A stretch of DNA of 64,000 nucleotides, from the NCBI RefSeq assembly GCF_024508295.1, contig NZ_CP101990.1, positions 372,001-436,000 of the forward strand. Direction: 5' to 3'. Under the pieces are notes generated by a model, which was not told the DNA's origin, made no database searches, and saw only the letters and a program-made list of their open reading frames with translations. The DNA comes from Aeromicrobium duanguangcaii (GTDB taxonomy: Bacteria; Actinomycetota; Actinomycetes; Propionibacteriales; Nocardioidaceae). This document shows positions 43,634 to 57,177 of this stretch, piece after piece. The translations under genes and the position numbers were made by a program. The first letter of the stretch is position 1. Every line of letters starts with the position of its first letter.

Positions 43634-44442
43634 CAGACCAGATTTCCGAGGGGCTGTCGGACCGGACGATCGCCGACCTGCACGAGCTGGCGGGCCGATA
43701 CCCGCAGGCGCGCAGTGCGCTGCTGCCGATGCTGCACCTGGTGCAGTCCGAGCAGGGCCGCGTCACGGCCGAGGGCATCGCCGTGTGCGGCGAGATCCTG
43801 GGTCTGACCGAGGCCGAGGTCAGCGCCGTGGCGACCTTCTACACGATGTACAAGCGCCGCCCGATGGGCAAGCACCACGTCGGCGTCTGCACCAACACCC
43901 TGTGCGCCGTCATGGGCGGCGACGAGATCTTCGAGCGGCTCTGCGGCCACCTGGACGTCGGCAACGACGAGACCAGCGAGGACGGCCAGATCACCCTCGA
44001 GAAGGTCGAGTGCAACGCGGCCTGCGACTTCGCGCCCGTGATGATGGTCAACTGGGAGTTCTTCGACAACCAGACCCCCGAGTCGGCCGTCGAGGTCGTC
44101 GACCGGCTCCGCGCCGGTGAGCCCGTCCAGTCCACCCGGGGCGCCACGATCACCTCGTGGCGCGAGGCCGAGCGTGTCATCGGCGGCTTCGAGGACGGCC
44201 TCGTCGACGAGGGACCGGCCGCCGGTCCTGCGTCGCTGGCCGGACTCGAGATCGCCGCCGAGCGCGGCTGGTCGGCTCCGCCGCTGGACGCCTCGGGCGG
44301 CGAGGCGACGCGCGAGTCCACGGCTCAGGCCGTGGACGAGGCCGACACACGGCGTGCCGAGAGCGAGAACGTGGTCGAGCAGTCGGCGGCCGACGTCCGT
44401 GGCGGCGAGGACCCGGACGAGAGCGAGGCCAACCATGACTGA
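43630..44442 (+). CDS. nuoE: NADH-quinone oxidoreductase subunit E
   Basis: A 270-residue 24-kDa subunit of the NADH-dehydrogenase module. A thioredoxin-like fold binds one [2Fe-2S] cluster with ligands in VCTNTLCAVMGG and VECNAACDFAPVMMV. EVSAVATFYTMYKRRPMG is the family signature. Residues beyond ~195 form an acidic, Ala-rich tail longer than in E. coli, seen in many actinobacterial homologues. ATG at 43630 is preferred to TTG at 43624. Overlaps nuoF by 8 bases. Confidence 0.95.
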   Translation: MTDQISEGLSDRTIADLHELAGRYPQARSALLPMLHLVQSEQGRVTAEGIAVCGEILGLTEAEVSAVATFYTMYKRRPMGKHHVGVCTNTLCAVMGGDEIFERLCGHLDVGNDETSEDGQITLEKVECNAACDFAPVMMVNWEFFDNQTPESAVEVVDRLRAGEPVQSTRGATITSWREAERVIGGFEDGLVDEGPAAGPASLAGLEIAAERGWSAPPLDASGGEATRESTAQAVDEADTRRAESENVVEQSAADVRGGEDPDESEANHD

Positions 44443-45745
44443 CGTACTGACTCCGGTCCTGACCGCGAACTGGGCGGACGACCGCGCCTGGACGCTCGAC
44501 GCCTACACGGCTCGCGGCGGCTACCGCGGACTGGAGAAGGCGCTGACGATGGAGCCCGACGCCATCATCGAGCAGGTCAAGGACGCCGGCCTGCGCGGCC
44601 GTGGCGGCGCCGGCTTCCCGACGGGCATGAAGTGGGGCTTCATCCCGCAGGACAACCCCAACCCCAAGTACCTCGTGGTCAACGCCGACGAGTCCGAGCC
44701 GGGCACCTGCAAGGACATCCCGCTCATGATGGCCAACCCGCACGTGCTGGTCGAGGGCGTCATCATCGCCTCGCGCGCGATCCGGGCCAACACCGCGTTC
44801 ATCTACGTGCGCGGCGAGGTCCTGCACGTCATCCGCCGCCTGCGCGCGGCCGTCCGCGAGGCCTACGCCGCCGGCCATCTGGGCCGCGACATCCACGGCA
44901 CGGGCTACGACCTCGACCTGATCGTCCACGCCGGTGCCGGCGCCTACATCTGCGGTGAGGAGACGGCGCTGCTCGACTCGCTCGAGGGACGCCGCGGCCA
45001 GCCGCGCCTGCGCCCGCCGTTCCCGGCCGTCGCGGGTCTGTACGCCTCGCCGACCGTCGTCAACAACGTCGAGTCGGTCGCCTCGGTGCCCGGCATCATC
45101 GCCGGCGGCGCCGACTGGTTCGCCTCGATGGGCACCGAGAAGTCCAAGGGCCACGGCATCTTCAGCCTCTCGGGCCACGTTGCCCGCCCGGGCCAGTACG
45201 AGGCCCCGCTGGGCATCACGCTGCGCGAGCTGCTCGAGCTCGGCGGCGGCATGCGCCCCGGCTCGGAGCTGAAGTTCTGGACCCCCGGCGGCTCGTCCAC
45301 GCCGATCCTGACCGCCGAGCACCTCGACGTGCCGCTGGACTTCGAGGGAGTGGGCGCCGCCGGCTCGATGCTGGGCACCCGCGCCCTGCAGATCTTCGAC
45401 CAGACCACGTCGGTCGTGCGGTGCGTGCTGCGCTGGACCGAGTTCTACAAGCACGAGTCCTGCGGCAAGTGCACCCCGTGCCGTGAGGGCACGTGGTGGC
45501 TCGTCCAGACCCTGCGGCGCATCGACGAGGGCCAGGGCCAGCCCGGCGACATCGAGCTGCTGCTCGACCTGTGCGACAACATCCTGGGCCGCGCCTTCTG
45601 CGCCCTCGGCGACGGCGCCACCAGCCCCATCACGTCGGCCATCGAGTACTTCCGCGAGGAGTTCGAGGCCGGGATGACCACGCCCAGCCGCGACCTGTTC
45701 CCGCCCGCGGCCTCCACCCTGTTCGCGAAGGAGGGCGTCCGATGA
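44435..45745 (+). CDS. nuoF: NADH-quinone oxidoreductase subunit F
   Basis: A 436-residue 51-kDa subunit that oxidises NADH. The FMN/NADH site is [20 protein letters not shown] and [38 protein letters not shown] is the FMN signature. The [4Fe-4S] cluster N3 ligands are [12 protein letters not shown] and RAFCALGDG. All are intact. Overlaps nuoG by ATGA. Confidence 0.97.
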   Translation: MTDVLTPVLTANWADDRAWTLDAYTARGGYRGLEKALTMEPDAIIEQVKDAGLRGRGGAGFPTGMKWGFIPQDNPNPKYLVVNADESEPGTCKDIPLMMANPHVLVEGVIIASRAIRANTAFIYVRGEVLHVIRRLRAAVREAYAAGHLGRDIHGTGYDLDLIVHAGAGAYICGEETALLDSLEGRRGQPRLRPPFPAVAGLYASPTVVNNVESVASVPGIIAGGADWFASMGTEKSKGHGIFSLSGHVARPGQYEAPLGITLRELLELGGGMRPGSELKFWTPGGSSTPILTAEHLDVPLDFEGVGAAGSMLGTRALQIFDQTTSVVRCVLRWTEFYKHESCGKCTPCREGTWWLVQTLRRIDEGQGQPGDIELLLDLCDNILGRAFCALGDGATSPITSAIEYFREEFEAGMTTPSRDLFPPAASTLFAKEGVR

Positions 45746-48132
45746 CGCTCACCGAGTCCAACGGCGCCGACACGACGCCGGTCGAGCTCATCACGCTGAC
45801 GATCGACGACGTCGAGGTCAGTGTCCCCAAGGGCACCCTCGTCATCCGCGCCGCCGAGCTGATCGGCACCGAGATCCCGCGGTTCTGCGACCACCCGCTG
45901 CTCGCGCCCGTCGGCGCCTGCCGCCAGTGCCTCGTCGAGATCCCGGACGCCGGCAACGGCCGCGCCATGCCCAAGCCGCAGGCCTCGTGCACGATCGAGG
46001 CGGCGCCGGGCATGGTCGTGCGCACCCAGGTCACCTCGCCGGTCGCCGAGAAGGCGCAGGAGGGGATGCTGGAGTTCCTGCTGGCCAACCACCCGCTCGA
46101 CTGCCCGGTGTGCGACAAGGGCGGCGAGTGCCCCCTGCAGAACCAGTCGCTCTCGCACGGCCACACCGAGTCGCGCTTCATCGAGACGAAGCGCCTGTTC
46201 CCCAAGCCGCTCGCGCTGTCCAGCCAGGTCCTGCTCGACCGCGAGCGCTGCGTCCTGTGTCAGCGCTGCACGCGCTTCCAGACCGAGATCGCCGGCGACC
46301 CGTTCATCGCCCTGCTCGAGCGTGGCGCGCAGCAGCAGATCGGCATCGCGCCGGACGTGCCGTTCGGCTCCTATTTCAGCGGCAACACGATCCAGATCTG
46401 CCCGGTCGGCGCGCTGACCAGCGCCGACTACCGGTTCCGCTCGCGCCCGTTCGACCTGATCAGCGTCCCCTCGGTCTCCGAGCACGACGCCTGCGGCTCG
46501 GCGATCCGCGTCGACCACCGCCGGGGCAAGGTCATGCGCCGCCTCGCCGGTGACGATCCCGAGGTCAACGAGGAGTGGATCACCGACAAGGACCGCTTCG
46601 CGTTCACCTGGTCGCGTCAGGCCGACCGGCTCACCACGCCGCTCGTGCGCAACCCGCAGACCGGCGAGCTCGAGCCCACCTCGTGGCCCGGCGCGCTCGC
46701 CGTGGCGGCGCGCGGACTCGCGGCGGCGGCCGGCAAGGCCGTGCTGACCGGTGGCCGGCTCACGGTCGAGGACGCCTACGCGTACGCCAAGTTCGCCCGC
46801 GTCTCGCTCGGCACGAACAACATCGACTTCCGTGCTCGCGCCACCTCCAAGGAGGAGACCGAGTTCCTCGCGGCCAAGGTCGCCGGCACGCCCGTCGGCG
46901 TCAGCTTCGCCGACCTCGAGCGCGCCGACACGGTCGTGCTCGTGGGGCTCGAGCCCGAGGACGAGGCCGGCACGCTGTTCCTGCGCCTGCGCAAGGCCAG
47001 CCGCAAGGGCCTCAAGGTCGTCTCGATCTCCAGCCACACCACCCGCGGCCTGAGCAAGATGAACGGCACGCTCGTGCCGACGGTCCCCGGTGGCGAGGCG
47101 GCGGCCCTGGCGACGCTCGACCTGCCGGCCGGCAGCGTGATCCTGGCCGGCGAGCGTCTGGCCACCGTGCCCGGTGCCCTCTCGGCCGTCGCGGCCCGCG
47201 CGACCGAGACCGGCGCCCGCTGGGCCTGGGTCCCGCGCCGCGCCGGCGACCGCAGCGCGCTCGACGCGGGCTGCCTGCCCAACCTGCTGCCCGGCGGTCG
47301 CCCCCTGGCCTCGGCCGAGGCACGCGCCGACGTCGCGGCCGACTGGGGCGTCCCCAGCCTGCCCGCCGAGGCCGGCCTGGACACCGAGGCGATCATCGCC
47401 GCGGCCGCCAGCGGCGAGCTCGGCGCCCTCGTGGTGGCCGGGGTCGACGTGGACGACCTGCCCGACCCGGCACTGGCCCGCGACGCCCTGCGCTCGGTGG
47501 ACTTCCTGGTCAGCCTCGAGGTCCGCGAGTCCGCGGTCACCGCGCTGGCCGACGTGGTCCTGCCCGTCGCGCCCCCGGTCGAGAAGGCCGGCACGTTCAT
47601 CAACTGGGAGGGCCGCCAGCGGCCATTCCACCAGGTCCTCTTCGAGTCGCGCGCCCTGCCGGACGTGCGGGTGCTCGCCGGGATCGCCGAGGAGCTCGGC
47701 CGGCCGATCGGCCTGCGCACCCCGCAGGACGCCGCGGCCGAATGGCACGAGCTCGGTCCTTGGGACGGCAAGCGGGCGCCGTTCCGCGGCAGCAAGCCCG
47801 GCGCCCCGAAGCTGGTCTCGACGACGCTCGTCCTCGACACCTGGAAGCTGATGATCGACGACGGACGCCTCCAGGACGGGGCCGAGACCTACAAGCTCAC
47901 GGCCCGCGTCCCGGTGCTGCGCGCCAACGCGGCGACCCTCGCGGTCCACGGCGTCGAGCCCGGCACGGAGGCCACCCTGACCGGCCCGTCCGGATCGGCG
48001 CACTTCACCGCCGAGGTCGCGGACCTGCCCGACGGCGTCGTCTGGGCGCCCACGAACTCCGGCGTCCACCTCGGCGCCGCCCTCGGCGTCGGACACGGCG
48101 GCCGGGTCAGCCTGGCGGGAGGCGCGGCATGA
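45742..48132 (+). CDS. nuoG: NADH-quinone oxidoreductase subunit G
   Basis: A 796-residue 75-kDa subunit carrying several iron-sulfur clusters. The N-terminal [2Fe-2S] domain has [37 protein letters not shown] gives the His-ligated [4Fe-4S]; [10 protein letters not shown] with [11 protein letters not shown] binds the next. The C-terminal two-thirds is a molybdopterin-oxidoreductase-like domain without molybdenum ligands ([16 protein letters not shown] is the family remnant). Long open frames on the opposite strand are GC-bias shadows. Overlaps nuoF and nuoH. Confidence 0.97.
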   Translation: MTLTESNGADTTPVELITLTIDDVEVSVPKGTLVIRAAELIGTEIPRFCDHPLLAPVGACRQCLVEIPDAGNGRAMPKPQASCTIEAAPGMVVRTQVTSPVAEKAQEGMLEFLLANHPLDCPVCDKGGECPLQNQSLSHGHTESRFIETKRLFPKPLALSSQVLLDRERCVLCQRCTRFQTEIAGDPFIALLERGAQQQIGIAPDVPFGSYFSGNTIQICPVGALTSADYRFRSRPFDLISVPSVSEHDACGSAIRVDHRRGKVMRRLAGDDPEVNEEWITDKDRFAFTWSRQADRLTTPLVRNPQTGELEPTSWPGALAVAARGLAAAAGKAVLTGGRLTVEDAYAYAKFARVSLGTNNIDFRARATSKEETEFLAAKVAGTPVGVSFADLERADTVVLVGLEPEDEAGTLFLRLRKASRKGLKVVSISSHTTRGLSKMNGTLVPTVPGGEAAALATLDLPAGSVILAGERLATVPGALSAVAARATETGARWAWVPRRAGDRSALDAGCLPNLLPGGRPLASAEARADVAADWGVPSLPAEAGLDTEAIIAAAASGELGALVVAGVDVDDLPDPALARDALRSVDFLVSLEVRESAVTALADVVLPVAPPVEKAGTFINWEGRQRPFHQVLFESRALPDVRVLAGIAEELGRPIGLRTPQDAAAEWHELGPWDGKRAPFRGSKPGAPKLVSTTLVLDTWKLMIDDGRLQDGAETYKLTARVPVLRANAATLAVHGVEPGTEATLTGPSGSAHFTAEVADLPDGVVWAPTNSGVHLGAALGVGHGGRVSLAGGAA

Positions 48133-49397
48133 CTCTGGACCAGCTCTTCGGTAACGACCCCTGGTGGGTCGTCGCCCTCAAGGCACTGTTGATCTTCGTC
48201 TTCCTGGTGCTCTACACGCTGTTCAACATCTGGTTCGAACGGCGCGTCGTGGCCCGGATGCAGCACCGCATCGGCCCGAACGTCAACGGCCCCTTCGGTC
48301 TGTTGCAGAGCCTCGCCGACGGCGTGAAGCTCGGCCTCAAGGAAGAGATCTTCCCCAAGGCCGCGGACAAGGTCGTCTACTACGTCGCGCCGATCATCGC
48401 GGTCGTCCCGTCGTTCCTGGCCTGGGCGGTCATCCCGTTCGGCCCGGTCGTGAACTTCTTCGGCCACGAGACTCCGCTGCAGCTGACCGACCTGCCCGTC
48501 GCGGTCCTGTACGTCCTGGCCGTCACCTCGGTCGGCGTGTACGGCATCGTGCTGGCCGGCTGGTCCTCCGGCTCGATCTACGCGCTGCTCGGCGGTCTGC
48601 GCTCCAGCGCCCAGGTCATCAGCTACGAGGTCGCGATGGGCCTGTCCCTGGTCGCGGTCTTCATCTACGCCGGGTCGATGTCGACCTCGGAGATCGTCGC
48701 GGCGCAGGAGGACATCTGGTTCTTCATCCCGCTGCTGCCGTCGTTCATCATCTACGTCATCGCGATGGTCGGCGAGACCAACCGCGCCCCCTTCGATCTC
48801 CCCGAGGCCGAGGGCGAGCTGGTCGGCGGCTTCCACACCGAGTACTCCTCGTTCAAGTTCGCGATGTTCTTCCTGGCCGAGTACATCAACATGGTCACCG
48901 TCTCGGCGCTGGCCACGACGATGTTCCTCGGCGGCTGGCGCGCCCCCTTCGGCATCGCCCAGATCTGGGAGGGCGCGAACGAGGGCTACTGGCCCGTCCT
49001 GTGGTTCTTCGGCAAGACGCTCGCGTTCATCTTCATGTTCGTCTGGCTGCGCGGCTCGCTGCCTCGCATGCGCTACGACCAGTTCATGCACTTCGGCTGG
49101 AAGTGGCTGATCCCGATCGCGCTCGGCTGGATCGTCGCGCTGGCGTTCATCCGCAAGCTGCAGGTCGAGGACATGCTCGACCAGAACGCGATGCTGATCG
49201 CCGCGGGTGTCGCCGGCCTGTTGCTGGTCGTCACGTTCTTCCTGCCGACCCGCGACGAGGACGACGAGCCCGAGGCGGTCGAGCCACAGGAGTTCGACGC
49301 CTTCGCCGGAGGCTTCCCGGTCCCGCCGCTGCCGCACCAGCGCGACGCCATGGCCACCGCACCGACCACCTCGCAACCCACGGATGGGGGAGAGTGA
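48129..49397 (+). CDS. nuoH: NADH-quinone oxidoreductase subunit H
   Basis: A 422-residue membrane subunit at the peripheral-arm junction, with eight helices. [21 protein letters not shown] is signature 1 and [23 protein letters not shown] (split at the conserved PFDLPE) signature 2; the latter loop lines the quinone channel. The C-terminal ~50 residues are a soluble acidic/Pro-rich tail not found in E. coli. Starts inside the nuoG stop; one base from nuoI. Confidence 0.97.
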   Translation: MTLDQLFGNDPWWVVALKALLIFVFLVLYTLFNIWFERRVVARMQHRIGPNVNGPFGLLQSLADGVKLGLKEEIFPKAADKVVYYVAPIIAVVPSFLAWAVIPFGPVVNFFGHETPLQLTDLPVAVLYVLAVTSVGVYGIVLAGWSSGSIYALLGGLRSSAQVISYEVAMGLSLVAVFIYAGSMSTSEIVAAQEDIWFFIPLLPSFIIYVIAMVGETNRAPFDLPEAEGELVGGFHTEYSSFKFAMFFLAEYINMVTVSALATTMFLGGWRAPFGIAQIWEGANEGYWPVLWFFGKTLAFIFMFVWLRGSLPRMRYDQFMHFGWKWLIPIALGWIVALAFIRKLQVEDMLDQNAMLIAAGVAGLLLVVTFFLPTRDEDDEPEAVEPQEFDAFAGGFPVPPLPHQRDAMATAPTTSQPTDGGE

Positions 49398-49398
49398 C

Positions 49399-49953
49399 AT
49401 GAGTACGCTCAAGGAAACCCTCTGGGACCCGATCGCCGGCTTCGGCGTCACGTTCCGGACGATGTTCAAGAAGCCCGTGACGGAGAAGTATCCGTTCGAG
49501 AAGGTGCCCACGGCGAAGCGCTTCCACGGTCGTCACCAGCTGAACCGCTGGCCCGACGGCCTCGAGAAGTGCGTCGGCTGCGAGCTGTGCGCCTGGGCCT
49601 GCCCCGCCGACGCGATCTACGTCGAGGGCGCCAGCAACACCGAGGACGAGCGGTTCAGCCCCGGCGAGCGCTACGGACGCGTCTACCAGATCAACTACCT
49701 GCGCTGCATTCTCTGCGGCCTGTGCATCGAGGCGTGCCCCACGCGGGCGCTCACGATGACCAACGAGTACGAGCTGGCCGACGACAACCGCGCCGCGCTC
49801 ATCTACGAGAAGAACGATCTGCTCGCGCCGCTGCTGCCCGGCATGGTCGAGCCGCCGCACGAGATGCTGATCAGCGACGACCACCACGACTACTACCGGG
49901 GCAAGTCGCTGCCGATCGTCGAGACGACCAGCGGGCCGGAGCAGTCCCGGTGA
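49399..49953 (+). CDS. nuoI: NADH-quinone oxidoreductase subunit I
   Basis: A 184-residue ferredoxin-like subunit holding clusters N6a and N6b. The two CxxCxxCxxxCP motifs are [17 protein letters not shown] and [17 protein letters not shown]. The N-terminal amphipathic helix ([20 protein letters not shown]) packs on the membrane. ATG at 49399 lies one base after the nuoH stop; overlaps nuoJ by GTGA. Confidence 0.97.
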   Translation: MSTLKETLWDPIAGFGVTFRTMFKKPVTEKYPFEKVPTAKRFHGRHQLNRWPDGLEKCVGCELCAWACPADAIYVEGASNTEDERFSPGERYGRVYQINYLRCILCGLCIEACPTRALTMTNEYELADDNRAALIYEKNDLLAPLLPGMVEPPHEMLISDDHHDYYRGKSLPIVETTSGPEQSR

Positions 49954-50783
49954 CCGCGTTCTGGATCCTCGCCCCGGTCATGGTGCTGGCGGCGATGGGA
50001 CTCATCCTCGCCCGCAAGGCCGTGCACGCGGCGCTGTGCCTGGCGATCGTCATGATCAGCCTCGCGATGCTCTACGCGGCGCAGGGCGCCCCGTTCCTGT
50101 TCGCGGTGCAGATCATCGTCTACACCGGCGCGATCATGATGCTGTTCCTCTTCGTGCTCATGCTGGTCGGCGTCGAGACCGCCGACTCCATCGTCGAGAC
50201 GATCAAGGGCCAGCGCGCCATGGCCGCCATCGTGGGCATCCTGTTCGCCCTCCTGCTGTCGCTGGGCATCGCGCAGTCGGTGTCCTCGGCCGTCGTGGGC
50301 CTGGGTGAGGCGAACGCGAACGGCAACCTGCACGGGTTGGCCTCGCTGCTCTTCACCGACTACGTGCTGGCCTTCGAGTTCACCGCCGCGCTGATGATCG
50401 TGGCGGTGCTCGGCGCCATGGTGCTGGCCCACCGCGAGCGCCTCGTCGCACCGCCGACGCAGGCCGACCTGGCGGCCCGCCGCATGCGCGACTACGCCGA
50501 GTCGGGCAAGCACCCCGGCAACGCGCCGACGCCCGGTGTCTTCGCGCGTCACAACGCCGTCGACACCCCGGCGCTGCTGCCCGACGGCACCCCACTGCCG
50601 GAGTCGATCCCCGGCACGCTGGTCTCGCGCCACCAGTTCGAGCTGCACGACGCCGAGGACGTCAACCGTGTCGTCGGAGAGATCTCCGCGGCCGACGTCG
50701 ACCCCGACGAGCGTCCGGTCACCACCGAGAAGCCCGACGTCCGCGAGCCCGCCGAGACCGATGAGGAGGGGGAGTCGAAGTGA
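49950..50783 (+). CDS. nuoJ: NADH-quinone oxidoreductase subunit J
   Basis: A 277-residue membrane subunit with five helices in the first ~170 residues. The conserved third helix [21 protein letters not shown], with the pi-bulge Tyr, is present. The last ~105 residues form a hydrophilic tail (acidic at the end) typical of actinobacterial NuoJ. GTG start overlaps the nuoI stop; ends within the nuoK start. Confidence 0.95.
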   Translation: MTAFWILAPVMVLAAMGLILARKAVHAALCLAIVMISLAMLYAAQGAPFLFAVQIIVYTGAIMMLFLFVLMLVGVETADSIVETIKGQRAMAAIVGILFALLLSLGIAQSVSSAVVGLGEANANGNLHGLASLLFTDYVLAFEFTAALMIVAVLGAMVLAHRERLVAPPTQADLAARRMRDYAESGKHPGNAPTPGVFARHNAVDTPALLPDGTPLPESIPGTLVSRHQFELHDAEDVNRVVGEISAADVDPDERPVTTEKPDVREPAETDEEGESK

Positions 50784-51073
50784 ACGAGTACCTGACCCTC
50801 TCGATGCTGCTGTTCTCGATCGGTGCGGTCGGCGTCCTGGTACGCCGCAACGCGATCATCGTGTTCATGTGCGTCGAGCTCATGCTGAACGCCACGAACC
50901 TCGCGTTCGTGACGTTCGCGCGCCAGCACGGCAACCTCGACGGCCAGGTGGCGGCGTTCTTCGTCATGGTCGTCGCCGCCGCCGAGGTCACCATCGGCCT
51001 GGCCATCATCGTGTCCATCTACCGCACGCGACGGACGACCTCGGTCGACGACGCGAACCTGCTCAAGGCCTAA
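50780..51073 (+). CDS. nuoK: NADH-quinone oxidoreductase subunit K
   Basis: A 97-residue three-helix subunit. The conserved Glu residues of the proton path are in [16 protein letters not shown] and [19 protein letters not shown]. Length is canonical. GTG start overlaps nuoJ; the stop TAA forms part of the nuoL ribosome-binding region. Confidence 0.97.
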   Translation: MNEYLTLSMLLFSIGAVGVLVRRNAIIVFMCVELMLNATNLAFVTFARQHGNLDGQVAAFFVMVVAAAEVTIGLAIIVSIYRTRRTTSVDDANLLKA

Positions 51074-51083
51074 GGAGCTCGCG

Positions 51084-52960
<1,877 letters not shown>

Positions 52961-52964
<4 letters not shown>

Positions 52965-54499
52965 TGCTGTCCCTGCTCATCGCCGTCCCCTTGTTGGGCG
53001 CCCTCGTGGTCGCCCTGCTCCCGCGGACGACCGACGGGGCCACCGCGAGGTACGTCGCCTTCGGTGTCTCCATCCTCACCCTGATCATGTCGCTGGCTCT
53101 GCTGAGCCGCTTCGACATCGACAGCGGCGGCTACCAGCTGACCGAGGAGGTCGACTGGATCGGCGCCTTCGGCGTCCACTGGGCCCTCGGCGTCAACGGC
53201 ATCGGCCTGACGATGATCTTCCTGACGACGGTGCTCACGCCGATCGTGCTGCTCGCGTCCTGGCGCGACAAGGAGGCCGACCCGCGGCGCACCAACACGT
53301 ACTTCGCGTGGATGCTCGTCCTCGAGGCGCTCGCGATCGGCGTCTTCGCCGCCACCGACGTCTTCGTCTTCTACGTCCTGTTCGAGGCGACGCTCATCCC
53401 GCTGTACTTCCTCATCGGCGCGCACGGATCGGGCCACCGCAGCTATGCCGCGGTGAAGTTCTTGATCTACAACCTCGCGGGCGGCCTGATCATGCTCGCC
53501 TCGGTCGTGGGCCTGTACGTCCTCTCGACGCAGCAGGGCGGCCCGAGCTTCCTGCACGCCGACCTGATGAACCTCGAGATGTCGCAGACCACCGAGCGGC
53601 TGCTGTTCCTGGGCTTCTTCATCGCCTTCGCGATCAAGGCGCCGCTGTGGCCGCTGCACACATGGCTGCCCGACGCCGCCGCCTCGGCGACGCCCGGCAC
53701 CTCGGTGCTCATGGTCAGCATCGTCGACAAGATCGGCACGTTCGGCATGATCCGCTGGTGCCTGGAGCTGTTCCCCGGCGCCTCGGAGTGGGCCAGCCCG
53801 GTCGTGCTCGTCCTCGCGGTCATCAGCATCGTCTACGGCGCGCTGCTGGCCTGGGGTCAGGACGACCTGCGCCGCCTCATCGCCATGACCTCGGTCTCGC
53901 ACTTCGGCTTCATCATCCTGGGCATCTTCGCCTTCACCCAGGTCTCGATGACCGGCTCGGTGCTCTACATGTTCAACCACGGACTCTCGACCGCCGTGCT
54001 GTTCCTCGTCGCCGGCATGCTCATCGCACGCCGTGGCTCGGCGCGGATCAGCGACTTCGGCGGCGTGCAGAAGGTCGCGCCGGTGCTGTCGGGCGTCCTG
54101 CTCGTCGGCGGCCTGTCCAGCCTCTCGCTGCCGGGCCTGGCGCCGTTCGTGTCGGAGTTCCTCGTGCTCGCGGGCACGTTCACCCGGTCGATCCCGCTCG
54201 CTGCCGTGGCCACGCTCGGCATGGTGCTGGCGGCGGTCTACATCCTGGTGATGTACCAGCGCACGATGACCGGCCCGCTGAACGAGGCCACGGCCGGCTT
54301 CCACGACCTCTCGCGGCGCGAGGTCGGGGCCATGGCCCCGGCGATCGTGCTCATCATCGGCCTGGGCTTCGTCCCGCAGCCCCTGCTGGACGTCATCGAT
54401 CCGGCGGTCGAGCCGGTGGTCACCACGGTCGGGGTCGGTGACCCGCCGCAGCGCGCGCCCCTCGACCTCACCCAGCAGACGGAAGGAGCCCACGAATGA
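52961..54499 (+). CDS. nuoM: NADH-quinone oxidoreductase subunit M
   Basis: A 512-residue antiporter-like subunit of about fourteen helices. [19 protein letters not shown] carries the conserved Glu, and [22 protein letters not shown] the central Lys region. [20 protein letters not shown] matches the family. It starts inside nuoL and overlaps nuoN by ATGA. Confidence 0.97.
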
Positions 54500-56139
54500 T
54501 CGGCGCACTTTCGTCCGCCCTGCCCGGCGCCCTCGCGGCCGCCGGCCCCGACATTGCGGCAGCCGACCTGGACTATCGCCAGCTGTCGCCCCTGATCGCG
54601 GTGTTCGCGGTCGCGATGCTCGGCCTGATCGTCGAGATCACGGTCCCGCGCCGCGCCCGCTTCCTCACCCAGTCGGTCGTCGCCGTCGGCGGCACGCTCG
54701 TCGCGCTCGGCCTGAGCGTGTGGGTCTACCTGGGCCTCGACGAGGTCCCCGAGGCCCGCTGGCCCGCCCTGGGCGGCACCGGCGCCGAGGGCGCCGTGTC
54801 GGTCGACGGTCCCGGCGTCCTGACCTGGTCGATGCTCCTGGTGTTCGCGGCGATGTCGTTCCTGCTCTTCGCGGAGCGCAGCCACGAGCGCGGACTGAGC
54901 GACTTCGTCGGCCGCGCGGCCGACGCCCCCGGATCGCCCGGTGAGGCCGAGGCCACGCAGGCGCGACTCGAGCACACCGAGGTCTTCCCGCTCGCGGTCT
55001 TCTCGCTCTCGGGCATGATGCTGTTCGCCGTCTCGAACGACCTCATCACGATGTTCGTCGCCCTCGAGGTGCTCTCGCTGCCGCTGTACGTGCTGTGTGG
55101 GGTGGCGCGCCGTCGTCGCCTGCTCAGCCAGGAAGCCGCGATGAAGTACTTCCTGCTGGGCTCCTTCGCGTCGGCGTTCTTCCTCTACGGTGCCGCGCTG
55201 GCGTACGGCTACGCCGGCAGCCTCAACCTCACCGAGATCGACACCGCGGTGTCGGCCCGGGGCGACGAGACGGCGATCCTGCTGGGCGCCATCGGCCTGC
55301 TGCTGGTGGGCCTGCTGTTCAAGGTCGGCGCCGTGCCGTTCCACAGCTGGACGCCCGACGTCTACCAGGGTGCGCCGACGCCGGTCACCGCCTTCATGGC
55401 GGCCGCCACGAAGGCCGCCGCGTTCATCGCCATGATGCGCGTGCTGTTCGTCGGCTTCGGTGGGGCCTCGTGGGACTGGCGTCCCGTGCTGTGGGTCATC
55501 GCCGTCATCACGATGCTGATCGGCTCGATCGTCGCGATCAGCCAGACCGACGTGAAGCGGATGCTCGCCTACTCCTCGATCGCGCACGCCGGCTTCATCA
55601 CCGTCGGCCTGTCGGGTGCCTACCTGGGCGACCAGGAGGGGCTCGCGATCACCTCGATCTCCTCGGTGCTGTTCTACCTGCTGGTCTACGGCATCGCCAC
55701 GATCGGCGCCTTCGCGATCGTCACGGTCATCCGTGACTCCGCCGGCGAGACGACGCACCTGTCGAAGTGGGCCGGACTGGGCAAGGAGTCGCCGTTCCTG
55801 GCCGGCTCGTTCGCCCTGTTCATGCTCTCGTTCGCGGGCATCCCGCTGACGGCCGGATTCATCGGCAAGTGGGCCGTCTTCAGCGCCGCCTGGGGCGGCG
55901 GGGCGTGGGTGCTGGTCGTGTTCGGCGTGGTGTCCAGCGCGATCGCCGCGTACTTCTACGTCCGGTTCATCGTCCTCATGTTCTTCACCGACCCGGTCGG
56001 CGATGGCCCGACCGTGGCGGTCGCGGGCGTGCCGACTACCGTGGTCATTGCCTTGGCCGTGATCGCGACGGTCGTGCTGGGCGTGGTACCGGGTCCCGTC
56101 CTGGACCTGGTCCAGAACGCCGGCGCCTTCGTGCGCTAG
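54496..56139 (+). CDS. nuoN: NADH-quinone oxidoreductase subunit N
   Basis: A 547-residue antiporter-like subunit, last gene of nuo. FVALEVLSLPLYVLCGVARR and VPFHSWTPDVYQGAPTPVTAFM hold the conserved Glu and Lys sites; KRMLAYSSIAHAGFITVGL is typical. A soluble insert at about residues 130-155 (Gly/Ala/Pro-rich) is an actinobacterial feature. The polyprenyl synthase follows after 39 bases. Confidence 0.96.
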   Translation: MIGALSSALPGALAAAGPDIAAADLDYRQLSPLIAVFAVAMLGLIVEITVPRRARFLTQSVVAVGGTLVALGLSVWVYLGLDEVPEARWPALGGTGAEGAVSVDGPGVLTWSMLLVFAAMSFLLFAERSHERGLSDFVGRAADAPGSPGEAEATQARLEHTEVFPLAVFSLSGMMLFAVSNDLITMFVALEVLSLPLYVLCGVARRRRLLSQEAAMKYFLLGSFASAFFLYGAALAYGYAGSLNLTEIDTAVSARGDETAILLGAIGLLLVGLLFKVGAVPFHSWTPDVYQGAPTPVTAFMAAATKAAAFIAMMRVLFVGFGGASWDWRPVLWVIAVITMLIGSIVAISQTDVKRMLAYSSIAHAGFITVGLSGAYLGDQEGLAITSISSVLFYLLVYGIATIGAFAIVTVIRDSAGETTHLSKWAGLGKESPFLAGSFALFMLSFAGIPLTAGFIGKWAVFSAAWGGGAWVLVVFGVVSSAIAAYFYVRFIVLMFFTDPVGDGPTVAVAGVPTTVVIALAVIATVVLGVVPGPVLDLVQNAGAFVR

Positions 56140-56178
56140 CGGGGCATGTCGTCAGCGGTCGTCGGAAGGAAGTGGCAC

Positions 56179-57165
56179 GTGGCCAGCGTGGGGTCGTTCG
56201 CGGATGGCGCGTTGGAACAGCGGGTGTCGGACGGGGTGACCCGGGTCGAGGACCTGCTGGCGCGCTCGGTCCACAGTCCTGAGCCGTTGGTCGCCGAGGC
56301 GTCCTCGCACCTGCTCCAGGCCGGTGGCAAGCGGTTCCGTCCGCTGCTGGCGCTGCTCTGCGCCGAGTTCGGCGATCCCGCCGCGCCGCAGATCGTGCCG
56401 GCCGCCGTCGTCGTCGAGCTGACCCACTTGGCGACGCTCTACCACGACGACGTCATGGACGAGGCGTCCATGCGCCGCGGTGCGCCCAGTGCGAACGCGC
56501 GCTGGGACAACTCCGTCGCGATCCTCGTCGGTGACTTCCTCTTCGCCCGGGCGTCCTCGCTCGTGGCCGACCTCGGCCCCGAGGCCGTGCGGATCCAGGC
56601 CGAGACCTTCGCCCGGCTCGTGCACGGACAACTGCGCGAGACGCTGGGCCCCGGCCCGGAGGACGACCGCCTCCAGCACTACCTGTCGGTCGTGGCCGAC
56701 AAGACCGGCTCCCTGATCGCCACGGCGGCGCGGTTCGGCGCGATGATGTCCGGCGCCGGTCCCGACGTCGAGGAGACGCTGCTCGAGTTCGGTGAGCGCA
56801 TCGGCATCGCCTTCCAGCTGGCCGACGACATCATCGACGTCGCCAGCGACGCCGGCGACTCGGGCAAGGTGCCCGGCACGGACCTGCGTGAGGGCGTGCC
56901 GACGCTGCCGACCCTGCTGGTCCAGGCCTCGCCCGTGAACGGCGACGAGCGGCTCCGCGAGCTGCTGGCCGGCCCGATCGCCGACGAGGACGACGTGCAG
57001 TGGGTCATCCGGGCCCTGCGTGAGCACCCGGCGATGGACGAGGCGCGTGCCTACGTCCGGGCCGAGGCCGACGCCGCTCGCGCCCTGCTCGCCAAGCTGC
57101 CCGTGGGCGCAGCCCGCGACGCGCTCGACGAGATCTGCACCCGCGCCACCGACCGCCTCGGCTGA
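56179..57165 (+). CDS. Polyprenyl (trans-type) diphosphate synthase
   Basis: A protein of about 328 residues that elongates isoprenoid diphosphates, probably the menaquinone side chain used by MenA. The first Asp-rich motif is LYHDDVMDEASMRRG and the second QLADDIIDVASD; GGKRFRPLLALL binds the diphosphate. The small residues before the first motif (HLAT) suggest a long product, but chain length cannot be set by eye. GTG at 56179 is chosen because GGAAGGA lies eight bases upstream; ATG at 56146 is an in-frame alternative adding 11 residues. It follows nuoN closely and could be read from the nuo message. Compare GrcC1 in the M. tuberculosis men region. Confidence 0.92.
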   Translation: MASVGSFADGALEQRVSDGVTRVEDLLARSVHSPEPLVAEASSHLLQAGGKRFRPLLALLCAEFGDPAAPQIVPAAVVVELTHLATLYHDDVMDEASMRRGAPSANARWDNSVAILVGDFLFARASSLVADLGPEAVRIQAETFARLVHGQLRETLGPGPEDDRLQHYLSVVADKTGSLIATAARFGAMMSGAGPDVEETLLEFGERIGIAFQLADDIIDVASDAGDSGKVPGTDLREGVPTLPTLLVQASPVNGDERLRELLAGPIADEDDVQWVIRALREHPAMDEARAYVRAEADAARALLAKLPVGAARDALDEICTRATDRLG

Positions 57166-57177
57166 GGCACGACGCCG

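Noticed and set aside
45445-48096. 883-codon open frame opposite nuoG
   Set aside because: Low-complexity translation in a shadow frame of a gene with all NuoG cluster motifs.
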